64,000 nucleotides of DNA from a bacterium (GTDB lineage Bacteria; Chloroflexota; Anaerolineae; Caldilineales; Caldilineaceae), in contig WGMT01000005.1 of NCBI GenBank assembly GCA_016124945.1, positions 62,001-126,000 on the forward strand, in the 5' to 3' direction. The translations under genes and the position numbers were made by a program. Numbering within the stretch: the stretch's first letter is position 1; the number at the start of each line of letters is the position of its first letter. Shown here piece by piece: positions 46,929 through 57,247 of this stretch. The notes under the pieces are model-generated. The model did not search any database, had not been told where the DNA came from, and saw only the letters and a list, made by a program, of their open reading frames with translations.

Positions 46929-48292
46929 TACGCATTTATCTGCTCACACACATCAATCATAATCTCCACCGGCGCTTCGCCCAACTTGAAGATGCGATCC
47001 CAGGCGGCGGAGGTAAGGCGAGCCACTTCGCCCATGTTGGCGGCAATTTCGGCGGTGACGGAGTATCCCTTCAGATGACCGTCGGCAAAGGCGGCAATGT
47101 CCATGCCGGCAGTCTGTTCGGGATAGTCGGCGCGAATAAAATCAACCCAGGATTCCACAAGCGAAGCACGTGCCGGTTGCAGGAAGCTGGCCTGCGCCAT
47201 CGCCCGGCCATACGCTTCGCCGGTGAGGAACTGGAGTAGATCCCAGGCGGCATCAGGATATCGAGTCTGGGCGTAGATACCGAATCCGTCGGTGGTGGCT
47301 AGGGTCACCCGCTGCGAAGGACCGGCGGGAAACGGCGCCACCCCAATCCGAAAATCGGCGTTGACGATAATGTCTTTGAGCGCCCAGGAACCGTCTTCGA
47401 CCATGGCAATGTTTTGATCAACAAAGGCCTGGCGTGTCTCTTTGTTCTGCACGGCAAGGAAGTTAGCCATGACGCGATCATCCCACATGCGGGCGCGTAG
47501 CCACTCCATAGCCGCCAACGCCGCGGGTTCGTTCATACGGCAGAGCGTGGGGTCATCAGGATCGACTAGATGACCGCCCCAACCATTCACGTGAACCTGG
47601 ATGCGCTCCCAGGCAATGTCGACCATGCTGCCGAAGAGATCGATACGGCCGTCGCCGTCGCGATCCTGGGTGAGCAGGAACATGGCGTCGAGATAGTCGT
47701 CGTGATCCCAGTCGCCGGTGGGGTAGGCCACATCGTAAGCGTCGAAGAGATCTTTGTTGTAATAGAGCGCCAGCCCGCCGTGATACTTGGGCAGGCCGAA
47801 CTGCTCGCCACTGCTCAGGAAAAAGGCGTCGTACTGGGCGGGCGACCAATCGCTGATGGTGGCATCGTCGAGATCGGCGGCCACGTAGTCGCGCAGATCA
47901 ACCGTTCCTCCGCGCTGCGCCCAGATCGGGAAGAAGTCGCAGCAGCCCTGGAAGACATCAGGCGCGGTGCCCGAAGCCATATCCGACAACATCACCTCGC
48001 CTACGTTTTCAGGGTCGGGTGTGTAGAAGACGCGAATGTTCGGGTGCTCGTCGTGGAACTCGGCCAACAAGCGTTGCACCATAGGCGGAAACCAGTCGGT
48101 GCGCCAATCTTGGTAAACAAGTTGGATCACCGCGGGCGTTGGTTCATCGCGTAGCTGAGACAACGACTGCGAAGACGTACAGGCGGAAAGCACCGCGCCG
48201 GCCAATCCCAATCCACTGAAGCGAAGAAAACCACGACGCGACAAAACAAGTGGCGGCTGGGTCTGTGTAGTAAGTGGTGCATTATTCGCCAT
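46928..48292 (-). CDS. Extracellular solute-binding protein (family 1, sugar ABC type), lipoprotein
   Basis: LSRRGFLRFSGLGLAGAVLSACTSSQS leader; SBP fold motifs (DMASGTAPDVFQG..., ALYYNKDLFD). Confidence 0.88.
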   Translation of the reverse strand: MANNAPLTTQTQPPLVLSRRGFLRFSGLGLAGAVLSACTSSQSLSQLRDEPTPAVIQLVYQDWRTDWFPPMVQRLLAEFHDEHPNIRVFYTPDPENVGEVMLSDMASGTAPDVFQGCCDFFPIWAQRGGTVDLRDYVAADLDDATISDWSPAQYDAFFLSSGEQFGLPKYHGGLALYYNKDLFDAYDVAYPTGDWDHDDYLDAMFLLTQDRDGDGRIDLFGSMVDIAWERIQVHVNGWGGHLVDPDDPTLCRMNEPAALAAMEWLRARMWDDRVMANFLAVQNKETRQAFVDQNIAMVEDGSWALKDIIVNADFRIGVAPFPAGPSQRVTLATTDGFGIYAQTRYPDAAWDLLQFLTGEAYGRAMAQASFLQPARASLVESWVDFIRADYPEQTAGMDIAAFADGHLKGYSVTAEIAANMGEVARLTSAAWDRIFKLGEAPVEIMIDVCEQINA

Positions 48293-48469
48293 AAGGCTTC
48301 GTCCTTGCAACAGCAAAAAACCCAAACGAATAGTCGAGTAAATGTAAGGTATATAGCAATTGATTCAGAATACAATTGACAGGCTTCATTGGTCAAACAA
48401 GGGCAGTATAGGATTATTCCTGGGCTTAGGTAAGGAAAAATTAGGTTTCGAGGTAAGTAATCGATGATT

Positions 48470-48606
48470 TGGGGATTGGGGATCGGGGACTAGGGATCGG
48501 TTGTACAATCCTACCATCCGTGACGTTTTATACATGGCAACGGACGCATCTAGATTTCAGTGTTTCAACCCAACCCCCAGTCCCCAGTCCCTAGTCCCAA
48601 ATCCCC
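48470..48606. repeat. GGGGACT/GGGGATT heptamer hairpin element
   Basis: ttggggattggggatcggggactagggatcgg...cccaacccccagtccccagtccctagtcccaaatcccc in divergent region. Confidence 0.85.
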
Positions 48607-48663
48607 ACCAAGCTGTACAATACTCCCGATCACAGCCAACCATCTCACCACAGGAGCAAACTC

Positions 48664-50127
48664 ATGACCGACGCCCCCAACATCCTCTGGATCTGCACAG
48701 ATCAGCAGCGGTACGACACCATCGGCGCACTCAACAACCCTTACGTGTCCACGCCGAATATGGACCGGCTGGTGGCGGAAGGGGTCGCCTTCGACTATGC
48801 CTACTGCCAAAGCCCAATCTGCACACCCAGCCGCGCCAGCTTCCTCACAGGGACGTACCCCGCTTTTGCACGCATCACCCGCAACGGTAACGACGATGTG
48901 CCGGCAGGACACCCGCCGCTAGTGACCCGTCTCATGGCCGAGCAAGGCTACAACTGTGGCCTCATCGGCAAACTGCACCTTACCAGCGCCTATCGCCGTG
49001 TGGAAAAGCGCACCGACGACGGCTACACCTACTGGCAATATAGCCACGCCCCGCGCGATGACTGGTCCACCGGCCACAACTACGCCGATTGGGTGCGCCA
49101 ACGCGGCGGCAACCTGGCCGAGATGAGCCAGAGCCTCGACGGTGTGCCTACCCAATTCCACCAAACCACCTGGTGCGCAGAGAAGACCATCGAGTTCATC
49201 AACCAAACACACAACGGTCCCTGGCTGGCCAGTGTCAACATCTACGATCCGCACCCACCCTTCAACCCACCCAAAGAATACCGGGATCTCTTCGATCCGG
49301 CGCAGATGCCCGGTCCACTTTTTCGCGAAAGCGATCTAGAGACACAACGCAAGCTGGCCGCCGTAGACTTCCAATCCGAGGCGCGCAGACCAGACGAACT
49401 GGACATCAAAAGCCCGATTGTGCCCCGTTCGCCGCTCAACGCCGACTGGCTGGACGCACGCGGCGGCGGTGACCGCAACGCACGCACGCTGCAAGCCGCC
49501 TACTATGCCATGATCAAACTCATCGACGACCAGCTTGGCCGCATCCTCGACGCGCTGGAAGCAAGTGGCCAGCGCGAGAAGACGGTGATCATTTTCATGA
49601 GCGATCACGGCGAAACGTTGGGCGATCATGGGTTGATCCAGAAGGGGGCGCGCTTCTACGAAGGACTGGTGCGAGTGCCGCTGATCATTTCGTGGCCCGG
49701 CCACTTTGCACAGGGAAAGGTGAGCCGCGCCCTGGTAGAGTTGACCGACCTCGCCCCCACGTTGCTTGAATTGGCGGGGCAACCTGTCCCCACGCACATG
49801 CAAGGACGGAGCCTGCTACCGCTCCTCACCGGCACAGGGGACGATGCCAGTCACAGATTCTTTGTACGCAGTGAATATTTCGACGCCCTTGACCACGCCG
49901 ATCACACCTTCGCTACCATGTACCGCGATCATCGCTACAAGCTGGTGGTCTACCACGGTCATGAACTGGGCGAACTCTACGACCTGGACGAAGATCCCAA
50001 CGAGTTCACCAACCTGTGGGACGACCCGGATCATGCCGCCATCAAGAGCATCTTGTTGCTACGCAGCTTCGACGCGTCTATGCGTGGGATTGTCGATGTG
50101 GGCACAGAACGGATCGGTCCGATGTAA
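48664..50127 (+). CDS. Sulfatase family protein
   Basis: NILWICTDQQRYDTIGALNNPYVSTPNMDRL; CQSPICTPSRASFLTG (Cys-type sulfatase motif CxPxR: CTPSR). Confidence 0.9.
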   Translation: MTDAPNILWICTDQQRYDTIGALNNPYVSTPNMDRLVAEGVAFDYAYCQSPICTPSRASFLTGTYPAFARITRNGNDDVPAGHPPLVTRLMAEQGYNCGLIGKLHLTSAYRRVEKRTDDGYTYWQYSHAPRDDWSTGHNYADWVRQRGGNLAEMSQSLDGVPTQFHQTTWCAEKTIEFINQTHNGPWLASVNIYDPHPPFNPPKEYRDLFDPAQMPGPLFRESDLETQRKLAAVDFQSEARRPDELDIKSPIVPRSPLNADWLDARGGGDRNARTLQAAYYAMIKLIDDQLGRILDALEASGQREKTVIIFMSDHGETLGDHGLIQKGARFYEGLVRVPLIISWPGHFAQGKVSRALVELTDLAPTLLELAGQPVPTHMQGRSLLPLLTGTGDDASHRFFVRSEYFDALDHADHTFATMYRDHRYKLVVYHGHELGELYDLDEDPNEFTNLWDDPDHAAIKSILLLRSFDASMRGIVDVGTERIGPM

Positions 50128-50156
50128 TAAGATTCTATCTTCGCGAAGGGCATGGG

Positions 50157-50256
50157 ATAGAACGCGGATTTAGCGGATTGGGCGGATCAAACAGATGCAG
50201 ATCAGAATCATAAAAATCAGCACAAATCTGCCCAATCCGCTAAATCCGCGTTCTAT
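50157..50256. repeat. Inverted repeat with 27-bp perfect arms (GGATTTAGC 9-mer unit)
   Basis: ATAGAACGCGGATTTAGCGGATTGGGC ... GCCCAATCCGCTAAATCCGCGTTCTAT. Confidence 0.9.
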
Positions 50257-50357
50257 TTCTGAAAAATGTGACTCGACAAATTGCCGAAATTTATAGTATA
50301 CTGGCCCTTCACGAACATTTGTTCTTGTTTCCCCCAACCCAACAGGAGGACGATGCC

Positions 50358-52163
50358 TTGGCTGTCGATACCCTCAACCTCAGTGCCGCCCCGCCCAAAC
50401 GGGAGTTTAGTGTCGCCGACGAACATGTCTATGATCGGCGTGGCCCGATCCGCTGGATCCTCTCTCATCTACTGCGCTACAAAGGACTGATCCTCACCTT
50501 TGTCACCGCCGCCATGTTGACCAACGTGCTTTTTGCGTCGATCCCACGGGTGATCGGCATTGCCTTCGACGAGGTGCTCAAACCCGATGCCAGCGTGCAG
50601 CGGCTGCTCTGGATCGCCCTGGCCGCGTTGGGGATCGTCCTGTTGCGCGGGGTGCTTGATCTCACCAACGCCTTTGCGGTGGAAACCCTGGGTCAGCGCC
50701 TGGAACGTGACGCCCGTGAGGAACTCTACATCAGCCTGTTGGGCAAGAGTCAGACCTTCCACAACCGACAGCGGGTGGGCGACATTATGGCGCGCGCCAG
50801 CAACGATGTGCGCCAGCTCAACCCGATGATGAACCCCGGCGTCTCGCTTATCACCGAATCGCTGACAGGGATCATCACGCCGTTGATCTTCATCACCTTC
50901 ATCGATCCACGGCTACTGGTGGCGCCTGTACTTTGGGTGATCGCCTTTGTCTTCGCGCTGCGCCGCTACACCAACCAGTTGAACCCGGTGGCCGGTTTAC
51001 AGCGTATGCAGTTCGGCATGCTCAACGCCGGGCTGAACGAGGCGATCTCGGGGATCGAAGTGGTGAAGTCGATGGCGCAGGAGCAGCAGGAACGCGATCG
51101 CTTCATCGACAATGCCCGCAAATACCGTGATTACTTCGTGCGCGAAGGAGAGATCCAGGCGCGCTACTTGCCGCTGTTGCTGTTGGGTTTTGCGCTCACC
51201 GGCGCGTTCATCCACGGGCTGTATCTCTTCTCCATCGATGAGCTGACCATCGGGGAACTGGTGGCCTACATGGGGTTGATGGGCGTGCTGCGCTTCCCGG
51301 CTTTCATTTCGATCTTCACCTTTTCACTGGTGCAGCTTGGCCTTTCGGGCGCGGAACGCATCCTCGAATTGATGCGCGAAGAGACCGAACTCGACGAAAA
51401 CAAGGTGGGCCACGCCGAGCTGATGCGCGGTGAACTCGTCTTCGAGAATGTCACCTTTCAGATGGGCTTCAGCGGCGGCAACGTGACCCCTATCCTCAAG
51501 GACGTCTCCTTTCGCGCCGCACCGGGACAGGTGGTGGCCATCGTCGGGCAGACGGGGTCGGGCAAGAGTATGTTGACGAAGCTAGTCAACCGCACCTACG
51601 ACGTCGACGGCGGGCGCATCCTCATCGACGGGGTGGACGTGCGCGCATGGCAGATGGAAGCGCTGCGTTCGCAGATCTCCACCATCGAGCAGGAGATCTT
51701 CCTCTTTTCGCGCACCATCGCCCAGAACATCGCCTTCGGCATGTCGCAGCGCGTGGATCACAACGCCATCGAAGCCGCCGCCAGCGCCGCCCAGGCCCAC
51801 GACTTCATCGAAGGCTTCCGCGACGGCTACGAGACGGAGATCGGCGAACGGGGTGTCACGCTCTCAGGTGGACAGCGGCAACGCATCGCCATTGCCCGCG
51901 CCCTGCTCACCGATCCGCGCATCCTGATCCTCGACGATTCCACCAGCGCCATCGACAGCGCCACCGAAGACAAGATCCAGCGCGCCATCGACAAAGTCAT
52001 GGAAGGGCGCACCACCCTGCTCATCACCCACCGCCTCTCCCAGATCCGCCGCGCCGATCACATCCTCGTCCTCGACAAGGGGACGGTTGTGGATCAAGGC
52101 ACACACGCGGAATTGATGGAACGGTGCGCGCTGTATAAGCGGATTTTTGCCAGATATAACTGA
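50358..52163 (+). CDS. ABC transporter, fused permease/ATPase (multidrug/lipid half-transporter)
   Basis: VGQTGSGKS, LSGGQRQRIAIARALL, ILILDDSTSAID; TTG start preceded by AGGAGG. Confidence 0.9.
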   Translation: MAVDTLNLSAAPPKREFSVADEHVYDRRGPIRWILSHLLRYKGLILTFVTAAMLTNVLFASIPRVIGIAFDEVLKPDASVQRLLWIALAALGIVLLRGVLDLTNAFAVETLGQRLERDAREELYISLLGKSQTFHNRQRVGDIMARASNDVRQLNPMMNPGVSLITESLTGIITPLIFITFIDPRLLVAPVLWVIAFVFALRRYTNQLNPVAGLQRMQFGMLNAGLNEAISGIEVVKSMAQEQQERDRFIDNARKYRDYFVREGEIQARYLPLLLLGFALTGAFIHGLYLFSIDELTIGELVAYMGLMGVLRFPAFISIFTFSLVQLGLSGAERILELMREETELDENKVGHAELMRGELVFENVTFQMGFSGGNVTPILKDVSFRAAPGQVVAIVGQTGSGKSMLTKLVNRTYDVDGGRILIDGVDVRAWQMEALRSQISTIEQEIFLFSRTIAQNIAFGMSQRVDHNAIEAAASAAQAHDFIEGFRDGYETEIGERGVTLSGGQRQRIAIARALLTDPRILILDDSTSAIDSATEDKIQRAIDKVMEGRTTLLITHRLSQIRRADHILVLDKGTVVDQGTHAELMERCALYKRIFARYN

Positions 52164-52452
52164 GCGTGATTCGTGTTACGTGTTGCGTGGATGGAGTGTG
52201 TTGCCGGCTGCCTTTGGATGTTGAACTCGTGGTACGTGGTACGTAGTGCGTAGTGCGTGTACCAGTAAAGTGAATGAGTATACATTGGTGGGCTACTTGT
52301 TGAGCACCTATTGTTACTGGTTCGCTCAATTATCCCAATGTAGAACCACTATCTCTACTGGTACACGCACTACGCACCACTTGACAAGAAAAGATCCAAG
52401 CCGAGCAGACAACAACCTCCACCCGCGCAACACGAATCACGCAACACGCATT
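52163..52452. repeat. Nested hairpin element: outer GTGATTCGTGTTACGTGTTGCG / CGCAACACGAATCACGCAACACG arms, inner GTAGTGC arms
   Basis: Fills the gap between the two ABC half-transporter genes. Confidence 0.8.
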
Positions 52453-52468
52453 CTCACGGAGGAAACAC

Positions 52469-54325
52469 ATGGGCTTCATCATGGACGGTCTCGATGCCGA
52501 GGCATACGACCGCAGCTATTCGGATCGGGAACTGTTGGGGCGCATTGGGCGCTATTTCAAACCCTATCGAGGACAGATGCTGCTGGTAGGCGGGATGATT
52601 GTACTCAACTCGCTGATGGATGCAGCCTTCCCGGTGCTCATCGCCACCGGGTTAGACCTGCTCACCGGCAGCGACAACATCCGCGTCGACGTGTGGGAGC
52701 GCAGTTGGTGGTTGATCGTGGCCATCTTCCTTACCGGCGTGCTCTCGTGGACATTCAACTTTGTGCGTCAACGCTACACCGCCCGCACTGTGGGCGATGT
52801 GGTGCTCGATCTGCGCAGAGACGCCTTCAACGCCGTCCTGGCGCGTGACATGTCGTTCTACGACGAGTTTTCTTCGGGCAAGATCGTCAGTCGCGTCACG
52901 TCGGACACGCAAGACTTTGCCAACGTGGTCACCTTGACACTCAACCTGATCAGCCAGGTACTCCAGGTGACGGTGGTGGTGTCGATCCTGATCTTCATCA
53001 ACGTGCAACTGGCCTTCATCGCGCTGGCGATTGCGCCGTTGATCATCATCATTGCGCTCACCTTTCGCCGCATCGCCCGCCGCACCACTCAGCAGGCGCG
53101 GCGTGTCATTGCCCAGGTAAACGCCAATGTGCAAGAGTCTATCGCCGGCATTGCCATCGCAAAAAACTTCCGTCAGGAACAGACGATCTATAACGAGTTC
53201 ACACAGGTGAATGCGCAGTCGTATCGGTTGAGTTGGCGGCAGGGGCTGGTCTTCAGCGCCATCTTTCCCATCCTCGGCACCGTGGCGGGGATCGGCACGG
53301 CGCTGATCCTCTACTTTGGCGGGCGCAGCGTGCTGGCGGGTGTGGTGTCGGCGGGGGCGTGGTTCCTCTTTGTGGAGAGCATCAACCTCTTCTGGTTCCC
53401 GCTCACCGGCATCGCCTCGTTCTGGAGCCAGTTTCAGTTGGGCATGTCGGCCAGTGAACGTGTCTTTGCACTGGTGGATGCCGAGGCGCAGGTGGTGCAG
53501 AGCGACAATCAGCCTGTCCCCGCGCTGAAGGGACGCATCGAGTTTGAGAAGATGGATTTCCGCTACACCGAGAAGGAGACCGTGCTCAAAGACTTCAGCC
53601 TGGTCATCCCTGCCGGGCAGACCATTGCGCTGGTGGGCCACACTGGCGCGGGGAAGTCGAGCCTGGGCAAGCTGGTGGCGCGCTTCTACGAGTTCCAGGG
53701 CGGGCGGCTGCTCATCGACGACCGCGACATCCGCACCTTCGATCTGGGCGACTACCGGCGGCGGCTGGGCATTGTGCCGCAGACGCCCTTCCTCTTCTCG
53801 GGGACGGTGGCCGACAACATCCGCTACGGCACCCCACAGGCCACCGACGAACAGGTGGAAGCAGTAGCACGCAAGGTGGGCGGCGGCGACTGGATCGACG
53901 CTCTGCCCCAAGGATTGGCAACACCCATCACCGAGCAAGGACGGGGTATTTCCATGGGGCAACGCCAGTTGGTGGCGCTGGCGCGTGTCTTGCTGCAAGA
54001 TCCGGCCATCGTCATCCTAGACGAAGCCACGGCCAGCATTGATCCACTCACCGAAGCGCAGATTCAGGAAGGTCTCGAAGTTGTCCTCCGCGAGCGGACG
54101 GCGATTGTCATCGCCCATCGTCTTTCCACGATTCGGGCGGCGGATCGGATCCTGGTCCTACGCAAAGGGGAAGTCATCGAAGAGGGCGACCACGACGCGC
54201 TCATGGCGCAGGGCGGTCACTACGCCGAGTTGTACAACACCTACTTCCGCCACCAGAGTTTGTCTTACATCGCGGGGATCGACGATTTTACGTCCTCTCA
54301 ACCGGCGGCGGTACAGGCCGACTGA
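52469..54325 (+). CDS. ABC transporter, fused permease/ATPase
   Basis: VGHTGAGKSSLGKLVARFYEFQGG, GISMGQRQLVALARVLLQDPAIVILDEATASID. Confidence 0.9.
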   Translation: MGFIMDGLDAEAYDRSYSDRELLGRIGRYFKPYRGQMLLVGGMIVLNSLMDAAFPVLIATGLDLLTGSDNIRVDVWERSWWLIVAIFLTGVLSWTFNFVRQRYTARTVGDVVLDLRRDAFNAVLARDMSFYDEFSSGKIVSRVTSDTQDFANVVTLTLNLISQVLQVTVVVSILIFINVQLAFIALAIAPLIIIIALTFRRIARRTTQQARRVIAQVNANVQESIAGIAIAKNFRQEQTIYNEFTQVNAQSYRLSWRQGLVFSAIFPILGTVAGIGTALILYFGGRSVLAGVVSAGAWFLFVESINLFWFPLTGIASFWSQFQLGMSASERVFALVDAEAQVVQSDNQPVPALKGRIEFEKMDFRYTEKETVLKDFSLVIPAGQTIALVGHTGAGKSSLGKLVARFYEFQGGRLLIDDRDIRTFDLGDYRRRLGIVPQTPFLFSGTVADNIRYGTPQATDEQVEAVARKVGGGDWIDALPQGLATPITEQGRGISMGQRQLVALARVLLQDPAIVILDEATASIDPLTEAQIQEGLEVVLRERTAIVIAHRLSTIRAADRILVLRKGEVIEEGDHDALMAQGGHYAELYNTYFRHQSLSYIAGIDDFTSSQPAAVQAD

Positions 54326-54329
54326 GAGG

Positions 54330-55115
54330 CTACTGCATAAGCTGGAGCAGATTCACCAGTGTCTGATTGGAGTGTTCCAGGCGCACGAGGCCGAAACGGG
54401 GATATTCGATGTCGAGGATCAGGTAGAGGAGACCTGAAACCACCACGGCAAAAAGTAGGCTGTGCAGGCGACCAAGCTGTTCTGTCCGTCCGGTGCGCAG
54501 GCCCATCAAGCCGGAACAGATCAGGGCCAGGGCAAAGAGGGCAATAAAGATCGGTGTGGGCGGGTGGCTGTTGATGGCAGCAGTGCGGGTGGTGACAAGG
54601 TCGATCATCTCGTTGAGCGCCGGTATGAGCAGCAGGCGGGTCGACTCACAGTCGGCGCAATTGGCGGCAGACGTTGCGCTATACCAGATCTCCATCTGAA
54701 GGGACGCGGTACGGGCCAGTTCCGTTTCTGTGAGCCCTGAGTCGGCAAGATCGCCGTACAGGGCGGCACGTGAAGTGGCGTAGGATCGGAAAAGTTCGCG
54801 CAACGGTGGCTGTGTATCGATAGGCAGTAGATCAAGCCGCAGGTAAGCGGTGGAGATGGCATTTGCCTCTTGCACAATCAAGTGCCGCCGCACATCCAAA
54901 CGGCCATAGGCCGCAGAAAAGGTGAAGGCAAGCAACAGCCCCAATACGGCAAAGATCGCGCCGTTGACAGCATTGGGGACTTCGGTGGTTGCATCCTGGG
55001 CCAAGGGACGTCGACGACCTAACCATTGGCCAAGCCCAAAGGCCAGCACCATCCCTAAAAACAGCAACAAAGATACAAAGAGCAGATCATACGTGCTTGC
55101 CATGCCAACCCCCAT
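54330..55115 (-). CDS. DUF4239 (bestrophin-like) membrane protein
   Basis: NAVNGAIFAVLGLLLAFTFSAAYGRLDVRRHLIVQEANAISTAYLRLDLLP. Confidence 0.75.
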   Translation of the reverse strand: MGVGMASTYDLLFVSLLLFLGMVLAFGLGQWLGRRRPLAQDATTEVPNAVNGAIFAVLGLLLAFTFSAAYGRLDVRRHLIVQEANAISTAYLRLDLLPIDTQPPLRELFRSYATSRAALYGDLADSGLTETELARTASLQMEIWYSATSAANCADCESTRLLLIPALNEMIDLVTTRTAAINSHPPTPIFIALFALALICSGLMGLRTGRTEQLGRLHSLLFAVVVSGLLYLILDIEYPRFGLVRLEHSNQTLVNLLQLMQ

Positions 55116-55139
55116 CGCTTATTTTGGTTCTAATACGCT

Positions 55140-55188
55140 GAAAGAGGACGAGGCGCTTGTCGAGAGCAAGCGTGCCTCGTCCTCTTTC
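55140..55188. terminator. Hairpin GAAAGAGGACGAGGC...GCCTCGTCCTCTTTC
   Basis: 15-bp perfect arms plus inner CGCTTG/CAAGCG. Confidence 0.6.
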
Positions 55189-55271
55189 GCACGGTACAGA
55201 ATATAAGCAGCAGAACCAATAGGGCGCTTGGCTGAATTCTTGCCCTTTCACCCCTTATTTTTATAGAGAAG

Positions 55272-57140
55272 CTAATTCGCCCAGGTCAGGCCCAGTTCCG
55301 ACAGCTTGGCTTCCGTAGGCTCACCATGATTGCCCCAGCCTGCCATCTGGTAGTAGAGCGAGCGGGCATGGACGAACTCTTTTTTGTCTAGGGCGACGCC
55401 GGTGAGTTTGCCATTCTGCAGCGGCTCGAACATGCGCTGCGGCAGGTTGTCGTCTTTTTCGCCGAAGCCCTCACGCTGGTTGAAGAGACGCGACATGGTG
55501 TTGGCGCGTTCGCCCACTTTGATCAGCTCCCACATCGTCATGTCCCATCCTGTGGCGGCGTTGACGAAATCGGCCAGTTGATGCAGTTTCAACGCCCCAA
55601 TCGGGATCCCTACGAAGTCGCACATGCCCACGCTGTTGTAGAGGCTCCAGATTGCCTGGCTGTAGAAGAAAGCCCGTACCTTTTCGCCGCTGAGATCACG
55701 GCGATCCATCGGCTCAAGCAGGCCGACTTCGCTCAACCCATTATCAAGGACGCCCAACCCTTCAAAAGCAGGATCGTGGATGGCTTCCATGTGATCGGCG
55801 CCGGTGGGCGAAAGCGAGTAGGCCAGGCTCAGGCTGACTTTGCCACGTGGCTCGTGCATAGGCAGTTCCTGCCCCTTGACGTGTAGGGCGAAGCGTTCTG
55901 ATCCTTTGCCGATCTTCTCGGCGGCGCGCTTGACACCGTCGGCCAGGACGTTGCCGAAACCTTCGCGTTTGCCGATTTTGTGGATCATGGCGATCACGGC
56001 GTCGGCGTTGCCCCAGGTTAGATCGATGCCGTCGGTATCTTCTTGGGTGAGGATGCCGTTTTCGTAGCATTCCATGGCGAAAGCAATGGAGACGCCGGTG
56101 GAAATGCCGTCGAGGACATAGCGGTTGACCCACTGCGACGCTTCGGCGACGGCAGCCATGTCGCCCACACCGCAGAGCGATCCCAGCGCGCCGATGATCT
56201 CGTATTCCATGCCGCCGTACTTAGCCGAAACACCCCGTTCGGGCACTTCGACTTCGCGTTTGCAGGCGACGGTACAGGCATAGCAGGTGCCCCGGTTCAC
56301 AAGGATGGTGTCGGACATGCGCGTGCCGGAGATGGCGTTGGCATGCTCAAACGATCCATCGCGGAAGTTGTGGGTGGGGAGAATGCCGTCTGCGTCCAGC
56401 CCGTTGATGCCGCCGGCGGTACCGTGCAGGTGCATGCGGTCGGTTTCGCGATCGTAGTTGTCGCGGAACCATTGGAGGACGCCGTTGGATTTCTCGCGTT
56501 CCTCGGCGGCCACCCGTTCACGCCCACGGGTGACGATGGCTTTGAGGTTCTTGCTGCCCATCACCGCGCCCAAACCGGCGCGCCCGTGGAAGTGACGAAG
56601 CTGGTTGGTGATGGCGGCGTAAAGGACCAAATTTTCGCCCGCCACCCCAGTCTGGAGGACGTTGATGCGCTTGTCGCCCAGTTCCTCTTCGAGGCCGTCC
56701 TGGACTTCGCCGGCGAGTTTGCCCCAATATTGGGTGGCGTCGCGGAATTCGCATTCGCCGTCGTGTAGGAAGAGGTAGGTAGGTTTGGCGGCTTTGCCGT
56801 GAACGATGACGCCGTCGAAACCGGTGCGCTTCAGTTCCGGTCCCCAGTAGCCGCCGGCTTCGGCTTCGCCATAACCGCCGCTCAACGGTGACTTGCCCGC
56901 CGCGGTGTAGCGGTTGGCCCCCGACAGGGGTAAGCCGTTGATCACACTGGTCATAAAGATAAGCAGGTTGTCGGGTCCTAGCGGATCGATGCCGGGCTTC
57001 ATGTCGCGCAACATGAAGTAACTGGCCAGCGCGCCGCCGCCCAAGTACTTGCGGTAGATCAACTCGTCGAGTTCCTCAATCCAGGTGCGCGATTCGGTTA
57101 AATCAACATGCAAGATCTTGCCATTGTAGCTGCTGGGCAT
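55272..57140 (-). CDS. Aldehyde ferredoxin oxidoreductase (tungsten) family
   Basis: GKILHVDLTESRTWIEELDELIYRKYLGGGALASYFMLRDMKPGIDPLGPDNLLIF; HFHGRAGLGAVMGSKNLKAIV. Confidence 0.93.
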   Translation of the reverse strand: MPSSYNGKILHVDLTESRTWIEELDELIYRKYLGGGALASYFMLRDMKPGIDPLGPDNLLIFMTSVINGLPLSGANRYTAAGKSPLSGGYGEAEAGGYWGPELKRTGFDGVIVHGKAAKPTYLFLHDGECEFRDATQYWGKLAGEVQDGLEEELGDKRINVLQTGVAGENLVLYAAITNQLRHFHGRAGLGAVMGSKNLKAIVTRGRERVAAEEREKSNGVLQWFRDNYDRETDRMHLHGTAGGINGLDADGILPTHNFRDGSFEHANAISGTRMSDTILVNRGTCYACTVACKREVEVPERGVSAKYGGMEYEIIGALGSLCGVGDMAAVAEASQWVNRYVLDGISTGVSIAFAMECYENGILTQEDTDGIDLTWGNADAVIAMIHKIGKREGFGNVLADGVKRAAEKIGKGSERFALHVKGQELPMHEPRGKVSLSLAYSLSPTGADHMEAIHDPAFEGLGVLDNGLSEVGLLEPMDRRDLSGEKVRAFFYSQAIWSLYNSVGMCDFVGIPIGALKLHQLADFVNAATGWDMTMWELIKVGERANTMSRLFNQREGFGEKDDNLPQRMFEPLQNGKLTGVALDKKEFVHARSLYYQMAGWGNHGEPTEAKLSELGLTWAN

Positions 57141-57247
57141 CTTACTCCTCCATTGCGGATTAGATTTTCGCGATTTTACGTAAGATACCCTTAATTGTAG
57201 TACCGGGAATTGCCTTTCCAGATCGTCCACCAGGACAGTCTATTGCA

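Noticed and set aside
52652-53998. 448-aa minus-strand ORF
   Set aside because: Fully antisense to a clear ABC transporter; His/Gln/Arg-rich shadow translation.
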